From Oxalobacter formigenes (GTDB taxonomy: Bacteria > Pseudomonadota > Gammaproteobacteria > Burkholderiales > Burkholderiaceae_D): 8,419 bases of DNA. Location: assembly GCA_019424645.1 (NCBI GenBank), contig JAHYZB010000024.1, forward strand, positions 1-8,419, read 5' to 3'. Every line of letters begins with the position of its first letter. Position 1 is the stretch's first letter. A program made the translations under genes and the position numbers. The notes under the pieces are model-generated. The model did no database searches. It had not been told where the DNA came from and was given only the letters and a program-made list of their open reading frames with translations. Below are positions 1 through 6,739 of this stretch, in pieces.

Positions 1-1
1 T

Positions 2-763
2 ATTGAATCCGGCTGGGTCGAAACCGTTCACTGTTTCGGTGGTGAACTGGGTATGGAAGATTATATTGCCGCGCGTCCTGACATCTTCTTTACAGGTTCT
101 GACGGTTCCATGCGCTCGAACCGGGCGTTTTGCCAGATGGCCGGGCAGTACGCCGTCGACATGTTCATCGGTTCGACCTTGCAGGTCGATCCGGCGGCCA
201 ATTCCTCAACCGTTACCAAAGGCCGCGTCTCCGGTTTCGGTGGTGCGCCAAATATGGGTTCAGACCCGCACGGAAGACGTCACGCCACACCGGCATGGCT
301 GGATATGATGGAAGGAAATGACCCGCTTGAACGCGGCAGAAAACTCGTTGTCCAGATGGTCGAAACGTACCAGTCCGGTTCGGCCGCCACCTTCGTCGAA
401 AACCTGGACGCTGTCGACGTTGCCAAAGAATCCGGTATGCCGCTGGCGCCGGTCATGATTTACGGCGACGATGTAACCCACGTCCTGACGGAAGAAGGCA
501 TCGCCTATCTGTATCGCGCAAAATCGCTGGAAGAACGCAAGGCGATGGTCGCTGCGGTGGCCGGTATTTCGGATGTCGGCATGGGAGCCGATCCTAAAAC
601 CGTCAAGCGTCTGCGTGAAGAAGGCAAGGTCGTCTTCCCTGAAGACCTTGGGATTGCGCGCACCGACGCAAAACGCTCCCTGCTGGCTGCTGGCAGTATC
701 GCCGAACTGGTCGAATACTCGGGCGGTCTTTATAACCCGCCTGCACGTTTCAGGAGCTGGTAA
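2..763 (+). CDS. mdcA: Malonate decarboxylase alpha subunit (acetyl-ACP:malonate ACP transferase), 3' part
   Basis: The frame is open from the first base of the window and gives about 253 residues, the C-terminal part of a protein that is normally about 550 residues long. MdcA swaps acetyl for malonyl on the phosphoribosyl-dephospho-CoA carrier MdcC, releasing acetate and forming malonyl-S-ACP in the cytoplasm. Visible family stretches include FGGELGMEDYIAARPD near the start of the fragment, GSDGSMRSNRAF shortly after, and GGAPNMGSDPHGRRH. The first ATG in frame (53) is internal, because the conserved sequence continues upstream of it with no start. The stop TAA (761-763) shares its last A with the mdcB ATG, so the two genes are probably translationally coupled. 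The identity is firm because every downstream gene belongs to the same pathway. The N-terminal half, the promoter and any gene upstream lie outside the window. Confidence 0.95.
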   Translation: MESGWVETVHCFGGELGMEDYIAARPDIFFTGSDGSMRSNRAFCQMAGQYAVDMFIGSTLQVDPAANSSTVTKGRVSGFGGAPNMGSDPHGRRHATPAWLDMMEGNDPLERGRKLVVQMVETYQSGSAATFVENLDAVDVAKESGMPLAPVMIYGDDVTHVLTEEGIAYLYRAKSLEERKAMVAAVAGISDVGMGADPKTVKRLREEGKVVFPEDLGIARTDAKRSLLAAGSIAELVEYSGGLYNPPARFRSW

Positions 764-1626
764 TGAACCTATCCATCAAAATCAACCACGTCAGGGCGGA
801 AGAACTCGCTGCCCATCTGGCAAACCGGGCTACACAGGCCCTGCTGGATGAAGCACGGCTGACACCCAAACCCGGACTGGTCGACCGTCGCGGATCGGGC
901 GCGCATAAAGACATGAATCTGGCGATGCTTGAAGCCTCAGCCGAATGTCTGACGCCGACTTTCGCCGCCATGGCACTGGAAGGATGGGGCAGGGTGCCGG
1001 ATATGGCCCTGCGTCAGAGAATTGGCGCCATCGGCCGGGAAGGCGAAAAAACCATGATGGCGACAACCGGGGGCGTCAACACCCACCGCGGAGCCATCTG
1101 GTCACTCGGTCTGCTGGTGACGGCTTTTGCCATGAACGAAGGCCGAACCGACATTGAACAAACTGCCTTATCGGCCGCGCATCTGGCGAGACTGACTGAT
1201 ACAGCCTGTCCGCCTGCCTTTTCCAAAGGCCAGTATGCCAGCCGCCGTTATAAAGTCACCGGCGCACGGGAAGAAGCCCAACAGGGTTTCCCGCACGTCC
1301 TGAAACTGGCACTCCCCCAACTGGCCAGAAGCAGGCAACAGGGCGCCAGTGAAGAAGCAGCGCGCATTGACGCTCTTTTGGCCATCATGACATCCCTGCC
1401 GGATACCTGTGTACTGTCACGAGGCGGCATTAAAGCCCTGACTGACATGCGCAAAGGTGCCAGCGCCGTTCTGGTTCGCAACGGCATTGGCAATCGGCAG
1501 GGACGTCTGGCATACGACAGTCTGGAAGCGGGCATGATGAAGGCAAACGTCTCACCGGGCGGAGCGGCCGACCTGCTGGCAGCGGCATTGTTTCTGGATG
1601 GCATGCGTCATGCCGCCATTCAATGA
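763..1626 (+). CDS. mdcB: Triphosphoribosyl-dephospho-CoA synthase MdcB
   Basis: This 287-residue CitG/MdcB-family enzyme makes 2'-(5''-triphosphoribosyl)-3'-dephospho-CoA from ATP and dephospho-CoA, the precursor of the MdcC prosthetic group. The family signature is clear: TPKPGLVDRRGSGAHKDM at residues 34-51, then TTGGVNTHRGAIWSLG from residue 101. The length is normal for the family. The ATG at 763 overlaps the mdcA stop by one base (TAATG) and follows an AGGAG at 752-756 at good spacing. The placement between mdcA and mdcC is the order known from Klebsiella and Pseudomonas clusters, whereas in Acinetobacter mdcB comes later. CitG of citrate lyase catalyses the same reaction, but the neighbours assign this copy to malonate decarboxylase. 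Confidence 0.95.
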   Translation: MNLSIKINHVRAEELAAHLANRATQALLDEARLTPKPGLVDRRGSGAHKDMNLAMLEASAECLTPTFAAMALEGWGRVPDMALRQRIGAIGREGEKTMMATTGGVNTHRGAIWSLGLLVTAFAMNEGRTDIEQTALSAAHLARLTDTACPPAFSKGQYASRRYKVTGAREEAQQGFPHVLKLALPQLARSRQQGASEEAARIDALLAIMTSLPDTCVLSRGGIKALTDMRKGASAVLVRNGIGNRQGRLAYDSLEAGMMKANVSPGGAADLLAAALFLDGMRHAAIQ

Positions 1627-1631
1627 GGAGG
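1625..1631 (+). promoter_or_regulatory. Strong Shine-Dalgarno for mdcC, overlapping the mdcB stop
   Basis: GAGGAGG lies 7 bases before the mdcC ATG at 1639 and shares bases with the mdcB TGA (1624-1626). A terminating ribosome would stop directly on it. A near-consensus site suits a carrier protein needed in quantity; that last point is inference. Confidence 0.75.
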
Positions 1632-1638
1632 ATAAAAA

Positions 1639-1938
1639 ATGGAAAACATAGAATTGCAATATAGCGGTGGTAAAACCGCGAAAAACCGGGCGCTTTCCGG
1701 CGTCGTCGGATCGGGCGATATGGAAGCGCTGTTCGAACCGGACAGCGGCAACACACTTGCCGTCTCGATCAAGACATCGGTCGATGGCAGCACACCCCGC
1801 TGGCAACGGCTTTTCGACCGGATTTCCGCAACAGGCAGCCTGCCGTCCGGAAAACTGGTTATCCATGACTTCGGTGCAACGCCCGGCGTTGCCCGTTTGA
1901 GAATTGAACAGGTTTTCGAGGAGGCCAGCCATGACTGA
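1639..1938 (+). CDS. mdcC: Malonate decarboxylase acyl carrier protein (delta subunit)
   Basis: This 99-residue protein is the acyl carrier of the complex. It is unrelated to phosphopantetheine ACPs and carries a 2'-(5''-phosphoribosyl)-3'-dephospho-CoA arm attached by MdcG. The serine in VVGSGDMEAL is residue 25, the same position as the modified serine described for Klebsiella MdcC, so the attachment site is intact. The length (about 99) is typical. The ATG at 1639 follows a GAGGAGG at 1625-1631. Its last 8 bases overlap the start of mdcD. Acetyl and malonyl groups are carried on the thiol of the arm between MdcH, MdcA and MdcDE. Confidence 0.95.
   Translation: MENIELQYSGGKTAKNRALSGVVGSGDMEALFEPDSGNTLAVSIKTSVDGSTPRWQRLFDRISATGSLPSGKLVIHDFGATPGVARLRIEQVFEEASHD
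1918..1924 (+). promoter_or_regulatory. Shine-Dalgarno that fixes the mdcD start, inside mdcC
   Basis: GAGGAGG sits inside the 3' end of mdcC, 6 bases before the ATG at 1931. It has the same core as the site before mdcC. It supports 1931 rather than the in-frame ATG at 1904, which lies upstream of this site and would overlap mdcC by a further 27 bases. Confidence 0.75.
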
Positions 1939-2764
1939 TTCCCGTTTCATCGAACTTTCTGCCCGCGACAGGGCAAAGGGACTCCTTGATGCAGGCACGT
2001 ATCGTGAACTGCTCGGGCCATTCGAATACATCATGTCACCCTGGCTCGAACCCCAGAACATCGTTCCGGCCGCTGACGATGGCATGGTCGTCGCCAAAGG
2101 CACTATTGGCGGAAAACCGTCAGTCGTGATCGCCATCGAAGGCACCTTTCAGGGCGGCAGCATGGGAGAAGTCTCAGGCGCGAAAATGGCCGCTGCACTT
2201 GAACTGGCCGCAGAAGACAATCGCAATGGCATTCCGACACAAGCCGTTTTGTTGCTTGAAACCGGTGGCGTTCGCCTTCAGGAAGCCAATCTGGGACTAG
2301 CCGCGATTGCCGACATTCACGCGGCCATTGTCGATCTGCGCCGTTACGTTCCCGTCATCGGCGTTGTTGCCGGAACGGTCGGTTGTTTCGGTGGCATGTC
2401 GATTGCAGCAGCCTTGTGCAGCTATCTGATCGTCACCCGTGAAGCGCGTCTTGGACTGAATGGTCCGCAGGTGATCGAACAGGAAGCCGGTATCGACGAA
2501 TACGATTCCCGTAACCGCCCATTCATCTGGAGCCTGACCGGTGGCGAAGCCCGGGCACGCAACGGATTCGTGGACAAACTCGTGGACGATTCGCTTTCCG
2601 CCGTCAAGGCAGCGGCAATCGAATGCATGGAAAAAGGCAAACCGGCCAGCCTGCGTAACGAACGCTATGACGAATTCCTGACCCGTCTGAATGCGTTCGA
2701 TACCCGCCAGCAACCCGATGCGGAACTGACCGCCGAACTTTTTGCGAAAGGAAACCGCTCATGA
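1931..2764 (+). CDS. mdcD: Malonyl-S-ACP decarboxylase, beta subunit
   Basis: This 277-residue subunit has the crotonase/carboxyltransferase fold and, with MdcE, decarboxylates malonyl-S-MdcC to acetyl-S-MdcC plus CO2, without biotin. Conserved glycine-rich stretches are visible: GGSMGEVSGAKM, LLETGGVRLQEAN (E110 onward) and GTVGCFGGMS (148-157), the last two of the kind that shape acyl-CoA oxyanion sites. The start is taken as the ATG at 1931, giving MTDSRFIEL. A longer reading from 1904 adds nine residues but would ignore the GAGGAGG at 1918-1924. It overlaps mdcC by 8 bases and shares an ATGA with mdcE, so C, D and E are likely translated in a coupled way, which suits a 1:1 MdcD-MdcE complex. 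Confidence 0.94.
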   Translation: MTDSRFIELSARDRAKGLLDAGTYRELLGPFEYIMSPWLEPQNIVPAADDGMVVAKGTIGGKPSVVIAIEGTFQGGSMGEVSGAKMAAALELAAEDNRNGIPTQAVLLLETGGVRLQEANLGLAAIADIHAAIVDLRRYVPVIGVVAGTVGCFGGMSIAAALCSYLIVTREARLGLNGPQVIEQEAGIDEYDSRNRPFIWSLTGGEARARNGFVDKLVDDSLSAVKAAAIECMEKGKPASLRNERYDEFLTRLNAFDTRQQPDAELTAELFAKGNRS

Positions 2765-3582
2765 ACACCCAAAATACAATCAGGGGCAATGGCGACATCT
2801 GGTTCGACCTCTTCGCCGGGCAATTCAAACAACGGGAAGGGCAGTGCGCTTCCGTCAAAGTCGCCGACGGTATGCTGGATGGACAACCCGCCCGTATCAT
2901 TGCAGTCGTACCTGATCCGGACAACCACTATCCCCGCGCCGTCAAGGGCGAAGTCGGCCTGCTCGAAGGCTGGACACTCGGCCAGATGGTGAACGAAGCG
3001 ATACAGGAAGACAAGGACAAACCGGTCAAACGGGCCATTGTCGCCGTCATCGACGTGCCGTCTCAGGCATACGGCAGCCGGGAAGAAGCCTTTGGCATTC
3101 ATCTGGCGCTGGCTGCCGCTGCCGGAGCCTACGCCAATGCCCGTCTGGCTGGCCATCCGGTTATCGGTCTGATCGTCGGCAAAGCCATGTCCGGCGCGTT
3201 TTTAGCGCACGGTTATCAGGCCAACCGCCTGATCGCCTTGAATGACAGGGACGTGATGATCCATGCGATGGGCAAGGCTTCCGCTGCCCGTATTACCTTG
3301 CGCACGGTTGAAGCGCTTGAAAAACTGGCGTCGACCATCCCGCCGATGGCTTATGATATTGCCAACTACAAAACGCTGGGCCTGCTGGAAGAACTGATCG
3401 ATGTCGCCGATCCGACACAACCGACTAATGCCGAAGTGAAAACGGTCAAATCAGCCGTCAATAAAGCCATCGAAACCGCCCGAAGGGAAGGCGTGATGCT
3501 GACCAACCGTCTCGGTTCGCCCAACCGCGCCAGTACGAAACGGGTACGCGAGCTCATGAAGGCTGAATGGAGCAAAGCCTGA
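2761..3582 (+). CDS. mdcE: Malonyl-S-ACP decarboxylase, gamma subunit
   Basis: This 273-residue carboxyltransferase-fold partner of MdcD completes the decarboxylase active site. The segment GKAMSGAFLAHG (140-151) followed by YQANRLIALNDRDVMIHAMG is characteristic of MdcE and resembles the acetyl-CoA carboxylase carboxyltransferase fold. The length is usual. The ATG overlaps the mdcD stop as ATGA (2761-2764), with AAAGGA at 2747-2752 upstream. Only 19 bases separate it from mdcG, so the transporter gene mdcF, found between mdcE and mdcG in Klebsiella, is absent here. No truncation or frameshift is seen. Confidence 0.94.
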   Translation: MNTQNTIRGNGDIWFDLFAGQFKQREGQCASVKVADGMLDGQPARIIAVVPDPDNHYPRAVKGEVGLLEGWTLGQMVNEAIQEDKDKPVKRAIVAVIDVPSQAYGSREEAFGIHLALAAAAGAYANARLAGHPVIGLIVGKAMSGAFLAHGYQANRLIALNDRDVMIHAMGKASAARITLRTVEALEKLASTIPPMAYDIANYKTLGLLEELIDVADPTQPTNAEVKTVKSAVNKAIETARREGVMLTNRLGSPNRASTKRVRELMKAEWSKA

Positions 3583-3601
3583 ACCAAAAGGAAAAAGAGT
3601 G

Positions 3602-4279
3602 ATGAAACCGTCTGAAACAGCGCTCATATCAACCATCCCTGTGCGGCCATACCAGCCACACGACATGCTGTGGACAGACGGTTTCACCGCCCTGATATCA
3701 GACGATCCGTTGCCGTCATGGGTAAGAGAACAATGGAATCCCACTCTGCCTTTGATCGTACGCCGCGACCATTCCGGTAAAGGCCTCATCCCGGTCGGCA
3801 TTCGCGGCAAGGAAAAACACGAAAGGGCGCCCGCATGGATTGCCCCTGAAAACGTGACAAAACGGCTCTCGCCGGAATCACTGGTAAAAGACAGGGAAAA
3901 ACTGCTGGCATCCCCCTTTGCCGATGCAAAACCCGTGAAGGCCATTGTCGACATTCTGGAACTGAATCTGCCATACGCATGGGGCCCAACCGGCAGTTGC
4001 GCCTATGCACTGGCAAGCGGACGTGCCGTCATGCATGCGGAGAGTGACCTCGATATGTTGATCCGCTGTGCCGACCCCGTTTTGCCGGAAGCATTCACTT
4101 CGCTGCTTGCAAAATGGGATACGCTGCCATGCAAGGCAGACATCCAGATCGAAACGCCATTCGGGGCGTTTGCCCTGAAAGAATGGATACGGAAAAAGGG
4201 CGGAAGGGTTCTTCTGAAAACCGACTCTGGACCCATTCTGACGGATAATCCCTGGAATGAAAACGTAAATACACCATGA
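3602..4279 (+). CDS. mdcG: Phosphoribosyl-dephospho-CoA transferase (holo-ACP synthase) MdcG
   Basis: This 225-residue nucleotidyltransferase-family enzyme transfers the phosphoribosyl-dephospho-CoA moiety made by MdcB onto the serine of MdcC. The nucleotidyltransferase core is visible: GS at 131-132 in GPTGSCAYALASG, then ESDLDMLI with D149 and D151 as the expected metal-binding DxD pair. That corresponds to the essential aspartates of Klebsiella MdcG. The start is ambiguous: GTG at 3599 and ATG at 3602 are adjacent in frame, and AAAAGGA (3586-3592) could serve either, with 6 or 9 bases of spacing. I prefer the ATG. The C-terminus overlaps mdcH as ATGA (4276-4279). Confidence 0.93.
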   Translation: MKPSETALISTIPVRPYQPHDMLWTDGFTALISDDPLPSWVREQWNPTLPLIVRRDHSGKGLIPVGIRGKEKHERAPAWIAPENVTKRLSPESLVKDREKLLASPFADAKPVKAIVDILELNLPYAWGPTGSCAYALASGRAVMHAESDLDMLIRCADPVLPEAFTSLLAKWDTLPCKADIQIETPFGAFALKEWIRKKGGRVLLKTDSGPILTDNPWNENVNTP

Positions 4280-5211
4280 ACAGGATACTCTTTACCTTCC
4301 CCGGGCAGGGAGCACAAATACCGGGCATGCTGCACAGTCTGTCGCAAACATTCCCATGCCAGACATGGTTTGATAAAGCCAGCAAAGCATTGGGCGAAGA
4401 CGTGATGGCTCTGGATACAGCCGATGCATTAAAACGTACCCGTGCCGTCCAGCTTTGCATCCTGATCGCAGGTGTTGTCATGGCCGACCATCTGATACAG
4501 GAAAAAATGCTTCCCGATTTCGTCGGTGGTCTCTCCATCGGCGCTTTTCCGGCTGCGGTGACATCCGGTTCACTGGAGTTTACCGATGCACTGAAAATCG
4601 TTTCCCTTCGTGGCGAACTGATGGAAAACGCTTATCCAGCCGGTTACGGCCTGTCCGCCATCAGCGGCCTTATCGAAAAAGACGTCCAGACACTGATTGC
4701 AGCCGTCCATTCCCCCGGCAATCCGGTTTATCTCGCCAACTATAACGCCGCAGACCAATTCGTCATCGCCGGAAATGAGGCTTCCATGCAGGCCGTACTG
4801 GAAAAAGCGCGTGAAAAGGGTGCGACAAAAACCGACCGCCTGGCTGTCGCCGTTCCCTCGCATTGTCCCTTGCTCTCGGATGCCGCGCAAAAGCTGTTCG
4901 AAGCCATCAAACAGGTACCGTTCAAACGCCCTACAATAGCCTATCTTTCCGGCAGTACTGGCCGCGTCCTCTGGCAACCGGACAGGATAGCCGATGATCT
5001 AGCCTTCAATATGGCGCGCCCGCTTTACTGGGCCAACGCCATGACAGCGGCTTATGAAAGGGGGGTGCGACTGGCCATCGAAATGCCGCCCGGATCGGTG
5101 TTGACCGGACTGGCGAAACGGGTCATGACCGAAGGCGATGCCGTATCAATTCAGCAGGAAGGATTGAATACCGTTTTAAGGCTTGGCCAGCGCCTGAAGC
5201 AAAATATATAA
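4276..5211 (+). CDS. mdcH: Malonyl-CoA:MdcC acyl carrier transacylase
   Basis: This 311-residue FabD-type acyltransferase loads the mature MdcC carrier with malonyl from malonyl-CoA, priming the cycle. The fold markers are in order: FPGQGAQ at 8-14, nucleophile Ser87 in GGLSIGAF (equivalent to GHSLG of FabD), Arg112 in SLRGELM and His196 in VPSHCPLL. The length matches FabD and MdcH. It could be mistaken for a fatty-acid FabD, but its position at the end of the mdc run and the GLSIG motif support MdcH. It overlaps mdcG by four bases and has no good Shine-Dalgarno of its own, so translation probably depends on coupling. No intrinsic terminator with a T-tract is seen just after it. Confidence 0.92.
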   Translation: MNRILFTFPGQGAQIPGMLHSLSQTFPCQTWFDKASKALGEDVMALDTADALKRTRAVQLCILIAGVVMADHLIQEKMLPDFVGGLSIGAFPAAVTSGSLEFTDALKIVSLRGELMENAYPAGYGLSAISGLIEKDVQTLIAAVHSPGNPVYLANYNAADQFVIAGNEASMQAVLEKAREKGATKTDRLAVAVPSHCPLLSDAAQKLFEAIKQVPFKRPTIAYLSGSTGRVLWQPDRIADDLAFNMARPLYWANAMTAAYERGVRLAIEMPPGSVLTGLAKRVMTEGDAVSIQQEGLNTVLRLGQRLKQNI

Positions 5212-5309
5212 AAGAGAGCAAAAGCCAGAAACGCCAGCATTTACTTTACATGAATTCATGTTTACGGAATCCACTTGCCCTAAAACCCTGAAATACACTG
5301 GCGAATCTG
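5212..5309. other. Convergent intergenic gap between mdcH and the SH3 gene
   Basis: This 98-bp gap separates two genes that converge. It has no convincing coding frame and no hairpin followed by a T-run on either strand, although one would be expected between convergent units. It does contain a perfect 14-bp palindrome (listed separately) and a GCCAG direct repeat near 5224-5236. A matching CTGGC near 5298-5302 could pair with GCCAG over a long loop, but this is weak. Confidence 0.5.
5248..5261. repeat. Perfect 14-bp palindrome ACATGAATTCATGT
   Basis: The sequence reads identically on both strands with no loop, centred on GAATTC. It is flanked by TTTAC on both sides in the same orientation. 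Lacking a loop and a T-tract, it is not a normal terminator. It could be a dimeric-protein binding site, a weak transcript-end structure or chance. Confidence 0.5.
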
Positions 5310-5681
5310 TCAGACTTTCAGAAGAATGTTCATCGGCACCCACCCGGTGTCATTATCCGAAAGTCGTCGGCACCATACCCAACCATTCAGGAATGATATC
5401 GCCTGAAACTCGTCACCTTTATCAATATCCAGCTCTTTGGCTGTATAGTCATTCTTCGCCACACCGTAACCCGTTTCGATGCTCCGTTCTATGAGTTGTT
5501 CCGGAACCCGGCCACGAGAATGATTCGGTACTGTACAGAAATACCAACGGTCCCAATCTTCATTACCTTCATATTTCTTCCCTATCATAAGCCTGGTTCC
5601 TTTTGTAAAGAAGATAGGGTTTGGGTATTCACTCCGATGTTGGCCAATTGCGATGAAGCGTATCCTGTTTTCCATAAACAT
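5310..5681 (-). CDS. Small tandem SH3-domain protein
   Basis: This 123-residue protein reads as two SH3-like modules. The first spans about residues 8-67: a YPNPIFFTKGTRL stretch, a WYFC strand and a RGRVPEQ ending. The second, about 74-122, has the classic order of an acidic DYTAKELDIDKGDEF segment, then GWVWCRR, then GWVPMNIL. No signal peptide or membrane segment is seen, so it is probably cytoplasmic. Related stand-alone proteins are usually annotated only as SH3 domain-containing; ligands and role are unknown, and I assign none. It starts 43 bases after the mdcR stop on the same strand and may be cotranscribed with it. The start could be 5681 or the second Met at 5675, and neither has a strong ribosome site. 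Its GC (about 46% in sampled lines) is below that of the mdc genes. Confidence 0.8.
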   Translation of the reverse strand: MFMENRIRFIAIGQHRSEYPNPIFFTKGTRLMIGKKYEGNEDWDRWYFCTVPNHSRGRVPEQLIERSIETGYGVAKNDYTAKELDIDKGDEFQAISFLNGWVWCRRLSDNDTGWVPMNILLKV

Positions 5682-5706
5682 CTTACTTGTCTAATCTGTT
5701 ATAACT

Positions 5707-5724
5707 TCCAAAAGAAATTTTGGA
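5707..5724 (-). repeat. Perfect hairpin directly after the mdcR stop
   Basis: A 7-bp inverted repeat (TCCAAAA at 5707-5713, TTTTGGA at 5718-5724) with a 4-base loop abuts the mdcR TGA (5725-5727). No T-tract follows it in the direction of mdcR transcription, so it is more likely a 3'-end or processing structure, or a weak attenuator before the SH3 gene, than a full terminator. Confidence 0.5.
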
Positions 5725-6642
5725 TCAGTTTTCAGCCTGCCGCGCAATCATCCGCGCTTCGGCAACGAGCGCCAACATATCCGGATCACGTTCACGTGTT
5801 TTCGGGAAAACAAGCGCAACCGTCTGACTTGTCTGGTATTTTTCAGCCAATGGAAGCAGTCGAACCGAATTTTCAAACACCTTTTTAACCCGCTTCGGCA
5901 CCAGTGAACACCCAACACCGGCCTGCACCAGATTCATCAGGGAAAAGATATCGTTCAGCCTTGTCACGACTTCCGGTTTGAAACCGGCCACGTCAAACGC
6001 CTTCGCAAAACTTTGCGCCGTCGCAAAGCCTTCGTTCAGGGTCACGAATTTTTCATTGGCGAAATCCGCCAGATCGACCGTGTCAGCAACCGTTTTTTCC
6101 GCCGATACCGGCATGGCGAAATAAATATCGTCTTCAAACAGGGGCAACACTTCAAAACCGGCCAGCTCCGCCTTTGCATCGGAAACTGAGACAAGAGCGG
6201 CGTCGAGCTGGCCACTATCAAGATCAGCCAGCAGGTTCTGGTTGGAATTCATTGAGAGGTCGATTTCCATTTCAGGACGCCTGCGCTTCAATCCCATGAT
6301 CAGTTTCGGCACGATTTCCAGCGTCAGGGAATACAGACACCCCAGCTTCATCCTTCCGCTGCCATACCCGGCCGCCTGCCGCGTCGCTTCGATGGCACGG
6401 CGCGTCACCATCAACACTTCTTCTGCATAATGCGCCAGCGTCTGCGCTGCAGGAAGAGGGCGCAGGTTTCGCCCTTCAGGAGCATAAAGCGGGCAGCGCA
6501 GCACTTCCTCAAGCGAATGCAGCGCCCTGTGAACGGAAACACTGCTGATCCCCAGACTTTCCGCCGTACGCGCAATATTTTTCTTTTCCATGAAAGCCAG
6601 AAAAATTTCCAGCTTACGGATCGTCAGTTCACTGTCTATCAT
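5725..6642 (-). CDS. mdcR: LysR-type regulator of malonate utilisation, MdcR
   Basis: This 305-residue LysR-family protein has an N-terminal winged helix-turn-helix (about residues 6-66: IRKLEIFLAFMEKKNIARTA, then SVSVHRALHSLEE) and a periplasmic-binding-like effector domain behind it. Stretches such as NIARTAE, SSVSVHRALH, GCLYSLTLE, VPLFEDDI-like PLFEDDI, LNEGFAT and VQAGVG closely match what I recall of Klebsiella MdcR, which activates the mdc operon in response to malonate and represses itself. The start at 6642 places the helix-turn-helix at the usual distance from the N-terminus, but no good Shine-Dalgarno precedes it. It lies downstream of the operon and on the opposite strand, so any action on the mdc promoter is at a distance of more than 5 kb. 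The C-terminus is complete and no key region is missing. Confidence 0.92.
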   Translation of the reverse strand: MIDSELTIRKLEIFLAFMEKKNIARTAESLGISSVSVHRALHSLEEVLRCPLYAPEGRNLRPLPAAQTLAHYAEEVLMVTRRAIEATRQAAGYGSGRMKLGCLYSLTLEIVPKLIMGLKRRRPEMEIDLSMNSNQNLLADLDSGQLDAALVSVSDAKAELAGFEVLPLFEDDIYFAMPVSAEKTVADTVDLADFANEKFVTLNEGFATAQSFAKAFDVAGFKPEVVTRLNDIFSLMNLVQAGVGCSLVPKRVKKVFENSVRLLPLAEKYQTSQTVALVFPKTRERDPDMLALVAEARMIARQAEN

Positions 6643-6739
6643 GACAAAAAATTCACAAGTTCCAGAATCAGGCCAGGTTCGCCGCCAATTTCAAACCATT
6701 AGGCACTACAATAACAGAACATCTCTTCAGGAAGCAAAA
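6643..6739. promoter_or_regulatory. Divergent promoter region of mdcR and the amidotransferase gene
   Basis: This 97-bp gap must hold promoters for both divergent genes. For the plus strand, TACAAT at 6707-6712 is a plausible -10 box, but no convincing -35 is present at 16-18 bases. For the minus strand, TTGAAA (complement of 6690-6695) is a possible -35, with only a poor -10 beyond it. An inverted repeat ATTC-N10-GAAT at 6651-6668, next to the mdcR start, has the spacing and symmetry of a LysR-type site and could serve in autoregulation. These assignments are inference. Confidence 0.45.

Noticed and set aside
1552..2145. Minus-strand open frame of 197 codons under mdcB, mdcC and mdcD
   Set aside because: It is antisense to three confidently identified genes; long antisense frames are common in GC-rich coding DNA.
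4276..5211. Fatty-acid synthesis malonyltransferase FabD
   Set aside because: The fold is shared, but the gene overlaps mdcG and closes a complete mdc run, so MdcH is the better call.
5258..5888. Plus-strand open frames across 5258-5494 and 5496-5888
   Set aside because: They run antisense to the SH3 gene and the mdcR 3' end, have no ribosome site and give sequences of no protein-like pattern, whereas the minus frames have clear domain motifs.
6590..6739. N-terminal extension of the amidotransferase from an upstream ATG
   Set aside because: It would overlap the mdcR start and has no ribosome site, while AGGAAG stands 5 bases before the ATG at 6740, where the family homology begins.
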